In this document: positions 8,377 to 17,126 of the stretch, piece by piece
Layout of the letters: the number at the start of each line of letters is the position of its first letter
How positions within the stretch are numbered: position 1 is the first letter of the stretch
DNA from: DASRIA01 sp963768885
Lineage (GTDB): Bacteria > Actinomycetota > Thermoleophilia > Solirubrobacterales > JBBDJG01
Direction of reading: 5' to 3'
Length of the DNA stretch: 64,000 nt
Assembly: GCA_963768885.1 (NCBI GenBank)
Contig: CAVYJN010000008.1
Coordinates: forward strand, 1 to 64,000
Position numbers and translations under genes: made by a program
The notes under the pieces: model-generated
Databases searched by the model: none
What the model saw: the letters and a program-made list of their open reading frames with translations, nothing else
Told to the model about the DNA's origin: nothing

Positions 8377-9156
8377 CTAATCCTGCGCTGCGTCCGCCGG
8401 AGGTTGCTTTGGCGCAGCCTGCCGAAAGAGCCAGGCCGATCCGATGAAGAGCGCGACGAAGAACCCGTTCAGCCCGAGGATCTCAAAGACGGAGCTGATG
8501 GGGACTTGGTGCTTCCCGGCGATCAGCGCGATCACGGCGACCAGCGCCTGAGCGAGCGCCGTCGCGAGCAACGCGCGTGCCATTCCATGTGGCTGGAAGC
8601 GCGCGATTGCGGCGCCGATGAATCCGACGGCGAGCACCCCGACGTACATCAAGTCGGCGGGGTCGCCCGTATCCCCGATGACCCCAACGGCAAGGACCAA
8701 CCAGACGAGAAAGAGCACTGCGGCGAGTGCAACACCGATGGCTGCACGGTACGCGATGTTGCCCGCCTTACTCGCTGCCAGCTGGTGGATAAGACCTGCC
8801 CCTCCCAGGAGGACGCCGGCGACAGCGAAATCGAACACACCCCAGGCCACTTCGTCGGTGAACTGCATCGCCAACAAGGGCACCAACAAGATGAACGCTG
8901 TGGCGAGCGCAACCCCGCGGGCGGATCGGTGTCGGCCGCGCCACGACTTGTCAGCGGCGAGACCCCGAACCATCCGGGACAAGATGCTGAGAGCGATCCG
9001 CCGGTCGCTGGTCCCACGGGCCCGTTCGTATGCGATGTGGTCGTGGACGTCGGCATCGATCTCGTCGAACCGACGCTTGGCGATCGGACCGGGCAGGTCC
9101 CGCGTGTAGAACCGCACCCACCGTGCCACCAGCTCGGCCATGCGCTCCGGTGTCAT
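8377..9156 (-). CDS. Integral membrane protein coupled to PadR regulator
   Basis: A 259-residue protein with a soluble N-terminal domain of about 75 residues (WVRFYTRDLPGPIAKRRFDEI, similar in style to permease-prefix regions). It is followed by about six hydrophobic segments (for example GVALATAFILLVPLLAM and IGVALAAVLFLVWLVLAVGV). The function is unknown. Its ATG overlaps the TGA of the upstream PadR gene (ATGA), so the two are translationally coupled; such PadR-linked membrane proteins often have a stress or envelope role, which is inference here. Confidence 0.7.
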   Translation of the reverse strand: MTPERMAELVARWVRFYTRDLPGPIAKRRFDEIDADVHDHIAYERARGTSDRRIALSILSRMVRGLAADKSWRGRHRSARGVALATAFILLVPLLAMQFTDEVAWGVFDFAVAGVLLGGAGLIHQLAASKAGNIAYRAAIGVALAAVLFLVWLVLAVGVIGDTGDPADLMYVGVLAVGFIGAAIARFQPHGMARALLATALAQALVAVIALIAGKHQVPISSVFEILGLNGFFVALFIGSAWLFRQAAPKQPPADAAQD

Positions 9157-9515
9157 GCGAGCTCCGAGGCGACGCGTGGGAAACGTCCAGTGGCCTGATC
9201 GGCCTTGTCGGCTGAGGCTTGCTCGGCCACACGAGCCCCCTGCTTGGTGAGCTCGTACAGTCGGCGACGCGGTCGCCCCTCAGCCGCCGCTGGATCCTCC
9301 CACCGGGAAGTGAGCAGACCGAACTCCTCAAGCCGGCTCAATGCCTTGTACAGGGTTCCGTGGCCCGTCAAGGAACGCGAGCCGCTCTGCTCCCGCATCG
9401 TCTGAGCGAGACCGAATCCGTGGAAGGTGGTTTGCCGCGAACGCAGCATCGACAGCGCCACCTCGAGGATCTCGGTCTCGAGAGGCAGCAGAGTTCCAGG
9501 TTTGCGCCGCGCCAT
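9153..9515 (-). CDS. PadR family transcriptional regulator
   Basis: A 120-residue winged-helix repressor. The N-terminus (LLPLETEILEVALSMLRSRQ, FHGFGLAQTMREQ) and the helix-wing (LTGHGTLYKALSRLEEFGLL, GRPRRRLYELTKQGARV) are typical PadR. The chosen start ATG 9515 gives the usual family N-terminus; the open frame continues upstream through a perfect palindrome that more likely serves as operator. It is followed by an overlapping membrane-protein gene. Confidence 0.9.
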   Translation of the reverse strand: MARRKPGTLLPLETEILEVALSMLRSRQTTFHGFGLAQTMREQSGSRSLTGHGTLYKALSRLEEFGLLTSRWEDPAAAEGRPRRRLYELTKQGARVAEQASADKADQATGRFPRVASELA

Positions 9516-9522
9516 AGCCACA

Positions 9523-9548
9523 ACGATAGGAAGATATCTTCCTATCGT
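9523..9548. promoter_or_regulatory. Perfect 26-bp palindrome, PadR operator candidate
   Basis: Two exact 13-base arms (ACGATAGGAAGAT and its reverse complement) with no spacer, ending eight bases before the PadR start codon. It contains AAGATATCTT at its centre. Its position over the promoter or initiation region of the PadR-membrane operon argues for autoregulation. Confidence 0.65.
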
Positions 9549-9654
9549 CAAGTGGCCTCCGAGGCTTCGCGCGGCGCCCCGCACACCGGCCGGATATTCG
9601 TCCGTTTGAGCCCGTGGCGCTCAAGGCCGGACCGGACCGGCCGAGCCAGGCCCC

Positions 9655-10158
9655 GTGGGAGCGCATCGCCTGAGAAGGGCCCTATGCGTCGCGACCATCC
9701 TGATCGCCGCCGTCGCCGTGCCCGCGTTCGGCAAGGCAAGCCACAAGGACTGGCCCGAGATCGACGGCGTCCTGACGATGCACACCCACGACCGCGACGG
9801 CCACATCTCGGGTACCGGGCGCAGCGACGAGCTCCTGGGCGGCCATGGGGACGACACGATCGAGGGCCACGGAGCGGCGGACGTGATCTGGGGCGACTAC
9901 AAGCCCTGCTGTCAGCCGACCCGCCAGCACGACGAGCTGCACGGTGGCCCCGGCCGCGACCACCTCTACGCCAGTCACGGCTGGAACAGGATCAACGGCG
10001 GTCCCCAGCGGGACCTGATCCACGGTCACTTCGGCCGGGGCGTGATCGACTGCGGCGGCGGGCGGGACAAGGTGTACCTGTCGCACCGCAGCCGCCCGAG
10101 GTACCGCCTGCGCCATTGCGAGGCGATCGACTACCGCCCCGAGCGGCTGCGGCGCTAG
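9655..10158 (+). CDS. Secreted RTX-like calcium-binding repeat protein
   Basis: A 167-residue protein with a signal peptide (RRALCVATILIAAVAVPAFG) and degenerate nonapeptide repeats of the haemolysin-type calcium-binding class, for example DELLGGHGDDTIEGHGAADVI and DELHGGPGRDHLY. A C-terminal DCGGGRDKVYL and CEAIDY close the beta-roll as in many Solirubrobacterales surface proteins. It is probably exported and folds on binding calcium outside the cell. GTG 9655 is the likely start; it has no clear ribosome-binding site. Confidence 0.75.
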   Translation: MGAHRLRRALCVATILIAAVAVPAFGKASHKDWPEIDGVLTMHTHDRDGHISGTGRSDELLGGHGDDTIEGHGAADVIWGDYKPCCQPTRQHDELHGGPGRDHLYASHGWNRINGGPQRDLIHGHFGRGVIDCGGGRDKVYLSHRSRPRYRLRHCEAIDYRPERLRR

Positions 10159-10247
10159 CGCAGTCCGTCCGGAAGACGGTGGAGCCCCGGCCGACTCGAG
10201 CAGGGCGCTGCGCGTGCGTGCGCTTGGCAGAATAGGTACGGCACCGA

Positions 10248-10877
10248 GTGAATCGAAGCTTGGCAATGAGGCTCCCGAACACCGCGCACACCTCCCGGCC
10301 CTGGCGGATCCACGAGTTCACGCGCGACTTCCGGCTCGAGGACGTGTGGGCGCTGCCGACGCCGGGCGGCCCGGACGACTTCCCCCGGCTGGTGGAGCGG
10401 TTCGCCTCGGGCGACCCGTCGCAAGGCTCCTCCCGCGTCGCCCGCACGCTCTGGGCGATCCGGTGGAAGCTCGGGGAGCTGCTCGGCTGGGACGGCCCGG
10501 ACGCCGGCGTCGGCTCCAGGGTGCCGACGCTCCGCGACCGGTTGCCGGCGGATCTGCGCGACGCCCCATCCGGCCCGGACTTCGACGCGCTCCCCTTCAC
10601 CTCGCTGTACCTGATCGACGACGAGTGGGCGGCGGAGATCGCCAACCGGACCATGCACGGGGTCATGCACCTCGGCTGGGTCCCGGACGAGACGGGCGGC
10701 TACCGCGGCCAGATGGCCGTCTGCGTGAAGCCAAACGGACTGCTCGGGAACGCCTACATGGCCGCGATCAGGCCGTTCCGGCACCTGATCGTGTACCCGC
10801 CGATGATGCGGCAGATCGAACGGGAGTGGCGGGCGCGCGCCGGCGATCCAACGGCGGCCCACGCCGCGCCGGCGTAG
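10248..10877 (+). CDS. DUF2867 family protein
   Basis: A 209-residue cytoplasmic protein of the DUF2867 type. Recognisable blocks are WALPTPGGPDDFPRLVERFA, ARTLWAIRWKLGELLGWD, SLYLIDDEWAAEIANRTMHGVMHLGW, MAVCVKPNG and HLIVYPPMM. The biochemical role is unknown; relatives are sometimes fused to NAD(P)-binding epimerase-like domains. The start is GTG 10248, with a TAGGTA hexamer nine bases upstream (leaderless style), or ATG 10266. Confidence 0.72.
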   Translation: MNRSLAMRLPNTAHTSRPWRIHEFTRDFRLEDVWALPTPGGPDDFPRLVERFASGDPSQGSSRVARTLWAIRWKLGELLGWDGPDAGVGSRVPTLRDRLPADLRDAPSGPDFDALPFTSLYLIDDEWAAEIANRTMHGVMHLGWVPDETGGYRGQMAVCVKPNGLLGNAYMAAIRPFRHLIVYPPMMRQIEREWRARAGDPTAAHAAPA

Positions 10878-10903
10878 CGTTCGGCGACGAGCGGGCTCTT
10901 CGG

Positions 10904-11645
10904 TCAGCCCGTCGTCGAGTCCCCGCTTGCACGCCGTCCGATCAGCAGGATCACGGCCACGGCGCCGGCGCTCATCAGCAGACCCACCACGAACATCCCC
11001 AGGCCGGCCCAGATCGCCCAGCCCAGCTTGACCCCGGCATCGGCCTCGACGTCGATGCCGCGGCTTGCGTCGGCATTCATCACGACCGCGGTCCAGCGAC
11101 CGAACTCGGCATCCCAGGTGAGCGCTTGTTCTCCGGCGCCCTCGGACTCGGCGACCCAGAAGTCCTGTTCGCCGGGCGGCGTACGCGGCGCTCTGCCCTC
11201 GCGCAGGTCGAGCTCGGCGTCGTCGCCGTGGAAGTCGACCAGCTCGTCGTGGGCGACGCCACCGAGGTAGCGATCGACGTCGTCGTCGCGCCCGATGCCG
11301 ACGAACACCGGCTTGGCGCCCTCGACCTGGACCCGGACGTTGCCGAGGACCTTGTCCGGGGCCCAGTCGGCCTCGTCCGCGCCGAGGTCGATGTCCTCCG
11401 TGGTGATCGCGTAGGTGGCGCTGTCGATCTGCTTGCGATCGGAGTTGAAGTAGCCGTCGTCATCGCGAGCCAAAGGCGTACGTGGCCATCACCGCGATGC
11501 CGCCGACCAGCAGCGCCAGGCCGATCAGTCCGCCGATGCTGGCGAAGACCATGCCGATCACGCGGCCTGCGGTCCAGTGCGATTGCGGCTGAGGTGGGCT
11601 CGCCGACGTGTTCGAGGTCGCAGGCTGCTCGCCGCTGTGCGTCAT
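10904..11645 (-). pseudogene. Two-TM actinobacterial membrane protein, frame broken once
   Basis: One protein split across two frames. The N-terminal part (ATG 11645) carries a Pro/Gln-rich tail and a membrane segment (IGMVFASIGGLIGLALLVGG). The second frame carries the extracytoplasmic domain (DDDGYFNSDR, FVGIGRDDDVDRYLGGVAHDE, EQDFWVAESEG, VVMNAD) and a second membrane segment (AIWAGLGMFVVGLLMSAGAV). Related proteins have both parts in one chain. Removing one base at 11472-11474 (CTTTGG on the coding strand) restores it. The function is unknown. Either a sequence error or a real frameshift. Confidence 0.7.
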
Positions 11646-11791
11646 CGGGGCAAGCCTACGTGGTGCGAGACTGGACGCCAAGGCCCAATCCGTAGTTTGA
11701 GCAGTCCTTGGGCGTAGTGCGACCGGATGGCGGGCCGGCCCTGCGCGCATAACGTTCCGGGCGACCTGTCGGCAAGCACGAGGAGGCGACC

Positions 11792-12134
11792 ATGCACGCT
11801 GCAGCGACCGGGCATGGCGGCTCACCGCTTCGACTGGCCTTCTGCCTCGACGGGCTCGCGGTCGCCGCGCTCGTGGCCTACGTCGTGGTAACCGGCGGCA
11901 GCGGGCGGCAGGACGACGGCTTCTTCACTGACCCGCTGCCCGACGGCCTGGCGGTGCTGGCGTTCGCCGCCGCGAATCGCCGCGGGTGCCGTTGCCGCGT
12001 GGGCGCTGCTGCGCGAGCCGCCCCTGGGCGCCCTCGCGCGCGAGCCGGGACGCCGGGGCCTGCTGTTCATCCCGCTCCTGATCGGCGCGAGCGCCCTGAT
12101 CTTCTTCCTCGGCGATCTGCTGTTCCCGTACTAA
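11792..12134 (+). pseudogene. Small three-TM membrane protein, frame broken once
   Basis: Starts at ATG 11792 after a strong GAGGAGG. The first frame gives a membrane segment (LAFCLDGLAVAALVAYVVV), a polar loop and the beginning of a second segment. After about position 11975 a second frame continues the second segment (IAAGAVAAWALLREPPLG) and a third (LLFIPLLIGASALIFFLGDLL) to TAA 12134. Deleting one A in GCGAATC restores about 113 residues. No family recognised. Confidence 0.6.
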
Positions 12135-12208
12135 GGGCGAGAGCATCCCGCTCGTTCTTGCCTGGTAGGTTCGCTCGCAGACCGATAGCGGCGAACAGGA
12201 GGGACGCG

Positions 12209-12604
12209 ATGGGAGCAGACGAGAACGCAGCGATCATTCGGCGCGGTTACGAGGCCTTCAACACGGCCGACATCAACACGCTCACCGAACTCTTCGACGA
12301 GAACGCCGTGTGGCGCACGCCGGGGCGGGGCTCGCTGGCCGGCGACCACGAGGGCCGCGAGGCGACCTTCGCCTACTTCGGCCAGCTGGGACAGCAGACG
12401 GAGGGAACCTTCAGGGCCGAGTTGCAGCACGTGGCGGCGGACGATGACAACCGCGTGGTCGGCATCCATCACAACACCGCGGAACGAGACGGCAAGCGGC
12501 TCGACGTCCAGTGCTGCCTCGTCTTCCAGATCGAGGACGGCCGGATCACCGAGGGTGCGGAGCACTTTCAAGACCTCTACGCCTGGGACGAGTTCTGGTC
12601 GTAA
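12209..12604 (+). CDS. SnoaL-like / NTF2-fold protein
   Basis: A 131-residue protein of the ketosteroid-isomerase-like fold (IIRRGYEAFNTADINTLTELFDENAVW, then VAADDDNRVVGIHHNTAERDGKRLD and the C-terminal strand). Members bind hydrophobic small molecules; a specific reaction cannot be assigned. The start ATG 12209 has AGGAGGG seven bases upstream, which excludes the longer open frame beginning in the upstream gene. Confidence 0.85.
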   Translation: MGADENAAIIRRGYEAFNTADINTLTELFDENAVWRTPGRGSLAGDHEGREATFAYFGQLGQQTEGTFRAELQHVAADDDNRVVGIHHNTAERDGKRLDVQCCLVFQIEDGRITEGAEHFQDLYAWDEFWS

Positions 12605-12654
12605 CCCCCTAGGCGCGAGCCCGCCGGGTCACACGACTCGCGGGCAACAGCCGC

Positions 12655-13997
12655 CTACGTCTCGACGGCGAAGATCCGCCACGGGCCGGGCACGCCTTTG
12701 AGGTCGTGCTCGCCGCGGTCGGCCAGCGTCTGGCCCGAGCCGACGATGAGGTCGCGGACGGTGCTGCTGACGAGCACCTCGCCCGGTGCGGCGAGGCTGC
12801 TGACGCGCGCACCGATGTGGACCGCGAGCCCGCCGACGTCGTCGTCGGGGAGCAGCTCGCATTCGCCGGTGTGCAGGCCGGCGCGAATCTCCAGGTCGAG
12901 GTCGCGGACCCGGTCGCGGATGGCGGTCGCGCTGCTGATCGCGCGGCTCGGGACCGTCGAACACGGCCAGCGCGCCGTCGCCGAGTGACTTCACGAACCG
13001 CCCGCGGTGGCGCTCGACCTCCTCGCGCACCAGACCGTCGTGGCGCTCCAGGAGGGACCGCCAAGCGCCGTCGCCGAGCTCGGCGGCGCGCTCGGTCGAG
13101 CCGACGATGTCGGTGAACAGCACCGTCGCGAGCACGCGGTCGCTGACGACCGGTCGCCGCACTCCGGTCAGGAAGTGCTGGATCTCGTCCGCGACCGCGT
13201 CCTCCTCGCCGAACCAGGCCGCCCCCTCCCCGGGAACCTCCGCATAGCGGGCGTTCGGGATGTGCTCGGCGACGTAGCGCGAGTGGCGCTCGTCAAGGTA
13301 GGTGTCGTGCTCGAGGCGCAGCACGAGCGTCGGGCACTGCACGCTCGGCAGCACGTCACGCACGTCCGTCTCGCCGATCGTCGCCAGCGACCGCGGCAGC
13401 GGCAGCAGGACTCATCGCGAGACGCTGTAGGCGCGCCATCAGACGCCGCAGCCGTTCGTCCTGGCCGCCGACAAGCGCAGCGATGGGGTTCGCGGGCGAG
13501 TCGGTGCCCCAGGTCTCGACGATGTCTTGGACGAGCGCAGCGCGCTGCTCGACGCTCGGCGCCCACTCGTATCCCGGTCCTGCCACCAGGCGGGGCTGCG
13601 GCGACACCAGGACGAGTGCCCGCACCAGGTCCGGATGGGAGGCAGCGAACAGCGCCGTCAGGCCGCAGCCCTCGAGCATCGTGGTCAGCACCGGCTGCTC
13701 GGAGCCGACCGCGTCGATCACCGCCTGGACGTCATCGATCTGCTCCTCGAGCGGCGTCGCGCCGGCGATCCCATCGGACATCCCGCTCCCGCGCCGGTCG
13801 AACAGGATCAGCCGCGAGAACGACGAGAGCCGACCGTAGAAGCGCGAGAAGGACGGCAGCTCCCAGAACAGCTCGATGTTCGACAGGTACGACGAGACCA
13901 CCACGACGTCGAGCGGCCCCTCGCCCACCACCTGGTAGGCGATCTGCAGGTCACCGCTGCGCGCGTAACGAGTCTCCGGAACGTCCACGGGCGACAT
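12655..13997 (-). pseudogene. Alpha/beta-hydrolase-adenylate cyclase fusion, frame broken twice
   Basis: Same architecture as the intact gene at 41305-42642: an alpha/beta-hydrolase-like N-terminus (ARSGDLQIAYQVVGEGPLDVV, FDRRGSGMSDG) and a class III nucleotide-cyclase C-terminus (LATVLFTDIVGSTERAAELGD, VKSLGDGALAVFDGP, then in another frame IRAGLHTGECEL and HDLKGVPGPWRIF). Breaks lie near 13400-13420 and near 12950; each is repaired by deleting one base. The nucleophile-elbow Ser of the paralogue (GISEGG) is Leu here (TMLEGCG), so the hydrolase part was probably inactive anyway. TAG at 12655-12657 ends it. Confidence 0.75.
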
Positions 13998-14012
13998 TCT
14001 CCACGGCTCCAG

Positions 14013-14291
14013 CTACAGCTCGCCGGCCAGGCGGGTGACGAGCCAGACGAGCGCTCCCGCGCCGAGCAGGCGGCGGAACCCGTTCGTCCCGTCCACCGCC
14101 TCCTCCCAGGCCCACACGCCGAGGCCGAGGATGAAGACTGCGCGGCCGGTGTCGTGTGCAGTGCCACCGGAGAGCGCCGCGAGCAGCCACCCGGCGAACG
14201 CGACGAGCAGCGGCGCGTTCGGGAACTGCGCGATGGGGTAGCTCCGCGGCCAGCCCTCTTGGCCGCGGCGCCAGAGCTCGGCGGCTTTCAC
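14013..14291 (-). CDS. Small membrane protein
   Basis: A 92-residue protein with two or three hydrophobic segments (APLLVAFAGWLLAALSGG, AVFILGLGVWAWEEAVDG, LLGAGALVWLVTRLAG). The opening AAELWRRGQEGWPRSYPIAQFPNAPL recurs in small actinobacterial membrane proteins of unknown function. It lies ten bases after the hydrolase gene and just before the broken cyclase gene on the same strand, so the group from 15699 down to 12655 may be one transcript. Confidence 0.65.
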   Translation of the reverse strand: MKAAELWRRGQEGWPRSYPIAQFPNAPLLVAFAGWLLAALSGGTAHDTGRAVFILGLGVWAWEEAVDGTNGFRRLLGAGALVWLVTRLAGEL

Positions 14292-14301
14292 CGCGCGCCT
14301 C

Positions 14302-15126
14302 TCAGATCCCCGCTTGCTGAAGGAAGTCGATCACCTCGTGGGTGCAGCGCTCCGGCTCATCGTCGAAGAGGAAATGGCGAACGCCCTCGAGCAACACGAG
14401 CTTGGAGCCGGGGATCTCCCGCGCGAAACGCGACGCGTAGTCGAGCGAGATGTACTCGTCCTCCTGGCCCCACAGGATCAGCGTGGGCACAGCGAGCGCG
14501 GCGAGCCTCCCCTGGTAGGGCCTGAGCTCGTCGAGATCGACGGAGCGATATAGCTCGAGCATGCCGCGGCGGCCTCCCGCGCTGCAGAACGCCTTCCAGT
14601 ACTCGTCCAGCGCGCGGTCGTCGAACTCGCTGGATGCCTCCGCGAGCAACGTGGCGAACCCCTCGCGGGAGAGGCTGTCCACGAGCGCCTCGCCCTGAAT
14701 CGGGGTTCGCATCGTCCTGGCGATCTCGGCCCACTCGGCGTCAGGAAAGAATCCCGTGTTGGTGATCACCAGTCCGTCCACGGCGTCCGGGTGATCGCAC
14801 GCCCAACGCAGGCCGATCAAACCGCCCGTGTCGTGGACGACCAGCACGACCCGGTCGAGCCCGATCTGGCGGCGGAAGCGCTCGACGGCCTCGACTTGGT
14901 GTTCGAAGGTCCCGGGCGGATCGGGCGGCGAGTCGCCGAAGCCGGCGAGATCCGGCGCCAGCGCTCTGCGGCCCGCCGCCGCGAGCGCGGGAAGCAGGTG
15001 ACGCCACATGTAGGAGCTCTGCGGCCACCCGTGGATGCAGAGCACCGGCGAACGATCGGAAACCTGTGCGGGCGCTGCCTCCCGGTAGGCGATCCCGCCA
15101 GCGCGCTTGAGGGCCAGCTCCGGCAC
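14302..15126 (-). CDS. Alpha/beta hydrolase, haloalkane dehalogenase / epoxide hydrolase-like
   Basis: A 274-residue soluble hydrolase. It has an oxyanion-loop motif HGWPQSSYMW and an Asp nucleophile elbow VHDTGG, as in haloalkane dehalogenases and epoxide hydrolases rather than Ser esterases. A second acid lies near ILWGQEDEYI and the catalytic His is in GVRHFLFDDEP. The cap region lies between about residues 130 and 200. The substrate is unknown. GTG 15126 is ten bases after the cupin gene's stop, indicating one operon. Confidence 0.82.
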   Translation of the reverse strand: MPELALKRAGGIAYREAAPAQVSDRSPVLCIHGWPQSSYMWRHLLPALAAAGRRALAPDLAGFGDSPPDPPGTFEHQVEAVERFRRQIGLDRVVLVVHDTGGLIGLRWACDHPDAVDGLVITNTGFFPDAEWAEIARTMRTPIQGEALVDSLSREGFATLLAEASSEFDDRALDEYWKAFCSAGGRRGMLELYRSVDLDELRPYQGRLAALAVPTLILWGQEDEYISLDYASRFAREIPGSKLVLLEGVRHFLFDDEPERCTHEVIDFLQQAGI

Positions 15127-15135
15127 GTCGGGCGT

Positions 15136-15699
15136 TCAGCTCCCCGCGGGCGTGCGTTCGCACCTGGGAGCTCGGCGTCCCGACACCCGCGCAATGGGCG
15201 CCAGCACGCGGAAGAGCAGGTGCTGCACCCAGGCGGGCGGTTTGGCAAGCACCGCGTGCTCGGACACCAACGGCCAAACCGTCGCGATGTCCAGGAGGCC
15301 GGGCATGGCCTTCGCGTCGACGCGACCCTCCTGGGCGAAGCCGAAGTAGACCTCGTAGAAGCGCTCGGTCGAGTCGAGCGCGGGACGGAACTCGAACAGG
15401 ACGCGCATTTCTTCGTCGCCGGCGTTTCCGAAGGTATGCCTCGTTCCCGCGGGCACGTCGATGGTCTCGCCCATCCCGAGCACCTGTTCCCGGCCATCGA
15501 CCTGGAAGGCCGCACGCCCGGCAAGCACTTCGAAGTGCTCGTCCTGATGCGGATGGATGTGCCCGACGCCCGCGAAGCCGCCGGGCGGAAAGGCGCCCTC
15601 GGCCCGAAACACCTCGCCGGCCGTGTCACGGGCGGTCGCGAGAAAGGTCAGCCGCTGCCCGGTCGCCGGGTTCTCGATGACATCGCCGACATCGGCCAT
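15136..15699 (-). CDS. Cupin-domain protein
   Basis: A 187-residue protein with an N-terminal cupin barrel. Motif 1 is GHIHPHQDEHFEVLAGRAAF (metal-binding His and Glu) and motif 2 is IDVPAGTRHTFGN. The C-terminal part (WVQHLLFRVLAPIAR) is longer than in minimal cupins and resembles a helical tail found in actinobacterial relatives. It could be a metal-dependent dioxygenase or isomerase, but the substrate is unknown. It is first in a same-strand group with the hydrolase at 14302-15126. Confidence 0.78.
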   Translation of the reverse strand: MADVGDVIENPATGQRLTFLATARDTAGEVFRAEGAFPPGGFAGVGHIHPHQDEHFEVLAGRAAFQVDGREQVLGMGETIDVPAGTRHTFGNAGDEEMRVLFEFRPALDSTERFYEVYFGFAQEGRVDAKAMPGLLDIATVWPLVSEHAVLAKPPAWVQHLLFRVLAPIARVSGRRAPRCERTPAGS

Positions 15700-15767
15700 C
15701 TGCGGACCCTACTTCGCCGGCCGGCAATCCTGCCGCATAATGCATGCGACAGAGGCGAGTGATCACG

Positions 15768-16226
15768 ATGCGACCCGGTGAGTCGGCTCTACATATGAAG
15801 CGGGTCCTGCCCGCGCCTCGCGCGCGCGTGTTCAGGGCCTTTACCGAGCCGGACGAGCTGGCGAAGTGGTGGGGTCCGAAAGGGTTCACCGCTCCAAGCG
15901 TCGAGCTGGACCTCCGCCTCGGCGGCAACTATCGGATCGCGATGCAGCCTCCCGATGGCGATCTCTTCTACCTCTCCGGAGAGTTCCGCGAAGTCGATCC
16001 TCCTGCGCAGCTCGCCTACACGTTTCGATGGGAGGATCCCGATCCGGACGATCAAGAGACGGTGGTCACGCTGGCGTTCGGGGATCTGGGTGAGTCCACC
16101 GAGCTGGTGGTTACGCAGCGCGCATTCGCCACTGAGGGCCGGCGCGCCCTTCACGATCAAGGTTGGACGGACAGCCTCGACCGGCTGCAGGACCTGATGT
16201 CGCCAGCAGGATCAGGCGAGCCGTAG
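15768..16226 (+). CDS. SRPBCC / AHSA1-type protein
   Basis: About 152 residues with the START-like fold of the activator-of-Hsp90-ATPase group: VLPAPRARVFRAFTEPDELAKWWGP at the start, SGEFREVDPPAQLAYTFRWEDP in the middle and the C-terminal helix GWTDSLDRLQDLM. It probably binds a hydrophobic ligand. ATG 15768 is preferred for homology; an in-frame ATG at 15744 is possible. The next gene follows 11 bases later. Confidence 0.85.
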   Translation: MRPGESALHMKRVLPAPRARVFRAFTEPDELAKWWGPKGFTAPSVELDLRLGGNYRIAMQPPDGDLFYLSGEFREVDPPAQLAYTFRWEDPDPDDQETVVTLAFGDLGESTELVVTQRAFATEGRRALHDQGWTDSLDRLQDLMSPAGSGEP

Positions 16227-16237
16227 ACTCAGCGATC

Positions 16238-17119
16238 ATGGCGGACGCGATCCGGGTAGTCGAGGACAACGTCGAGGCGACGGAGGCATGGAACGGCCCG
16301 CTTTTCGACATCTGGATCGAGTACCGCGGCATCGTCGCCGAGGGACTGCGCGACCACGGGGAAAACGCGCTCGCGGCCAACCCGCCGCAGGAGGGCGACC
16401 GCGTGCTCGACATCGGCTGCGGGCTCGGCGACACTACGGCGCGGCTGGCGGGCCTCGTCGGCCCAGCCGGCCATGCGCACGGCGTTGACGTCGCCGAGCG
16501 GATGATCGAGACGGCGATCGAGGAGGCCGCCGAGACCGGGCTCGAGAACGTCAGCTACGCGACCTGCGACGTCGAGGTGACGAAGCTCGGCCAGACCTTC
16601 GACTACACGTTCTCGCGGTTCGGGACGATGTTCTTCGCGAACCCCGTGGCCGCGCTTCGCAACGTGCGCGAGGCGCTCGCGCCCGGCGGACTATTGAACA
16701 TGGTGGTCTGGCGGCACAAGCTCGACAACGAGTTCATGCACCGGGCCGAGCTGGTCGTCGCGGAGTACCTCGAGGAGCCCGAGGAATCCGACGTGCCGCG
16801 CTGCGGGCCCGGGCCGTTCTCGATGGCCAACGCGGACACCGTGACGGACGTGCTCAAGCATGCCCGCTTCGAGGACATCCGCCTCGCGCGCCAGGACCTG
16901 CCGTACAAGATCGGGGACGACCTCGACCACGCCGTCGCGTTCAACATGGCGCTCGGGCCGGCGGCCGAGGTACTGCGCATGTGGGGCCACCGCGTGGACG
17001 ACATCAGGCCGAAGATCGCCGCCGACCTTCGCGCCGCGCTTTCGGACTACGTCGTCGACGGCGGCGCCGTCGTCGCCCCGTCATCGACATGGGCCGTTAC
17101 CGCGCGGGCGCCGCGGTAG
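16238..17119 (+). CDS. SAM-dependent methyltransferase
   Basis: A 293-residue class I methyltransferase with motif I VLDIGCGLGDTTARLA, an acidic GVDVAERM after strand 2, and the post-motif strand GGLLNMVVWRH. Substrate not predictable; the long C-terminal cap with DLDHAVAFNMALGPAAEVLR is seen in actinobacterial relatives. The start ATG 16238 has TAGACT eight bases upstream and no Shine-Dalgarno site, suggesting a leaderless mRNA although the preceding gene is close. Confidence 0.82.
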   Translation: MADAIRVVEDNVEATEAWNGPLFDIWIEYRGIVAEGLRDHGENALAANPPQEGDRVLDIGCGLGDTTARLAGLVGPAGHAHGVDVAERMIETAIEEAAETGLENVSYATCDVEVTKLGQTFDYTFSRFGTMFFANPVAALRNVREALAPGGLLNMVVWRHKLDNEFMHRAELVVAEYLEEPEESDVPRCGPGPFSMANADTVTDVLKHARFEDIRLARQDLPYKIGDDLDHAVAFNMALGPAAEVLRMWGHRVDDIRPKIAADLRAALSDYVVDGGAVVAPSSTWAVTARAPR

Positions 17120-17126
17120 TCAGCCC

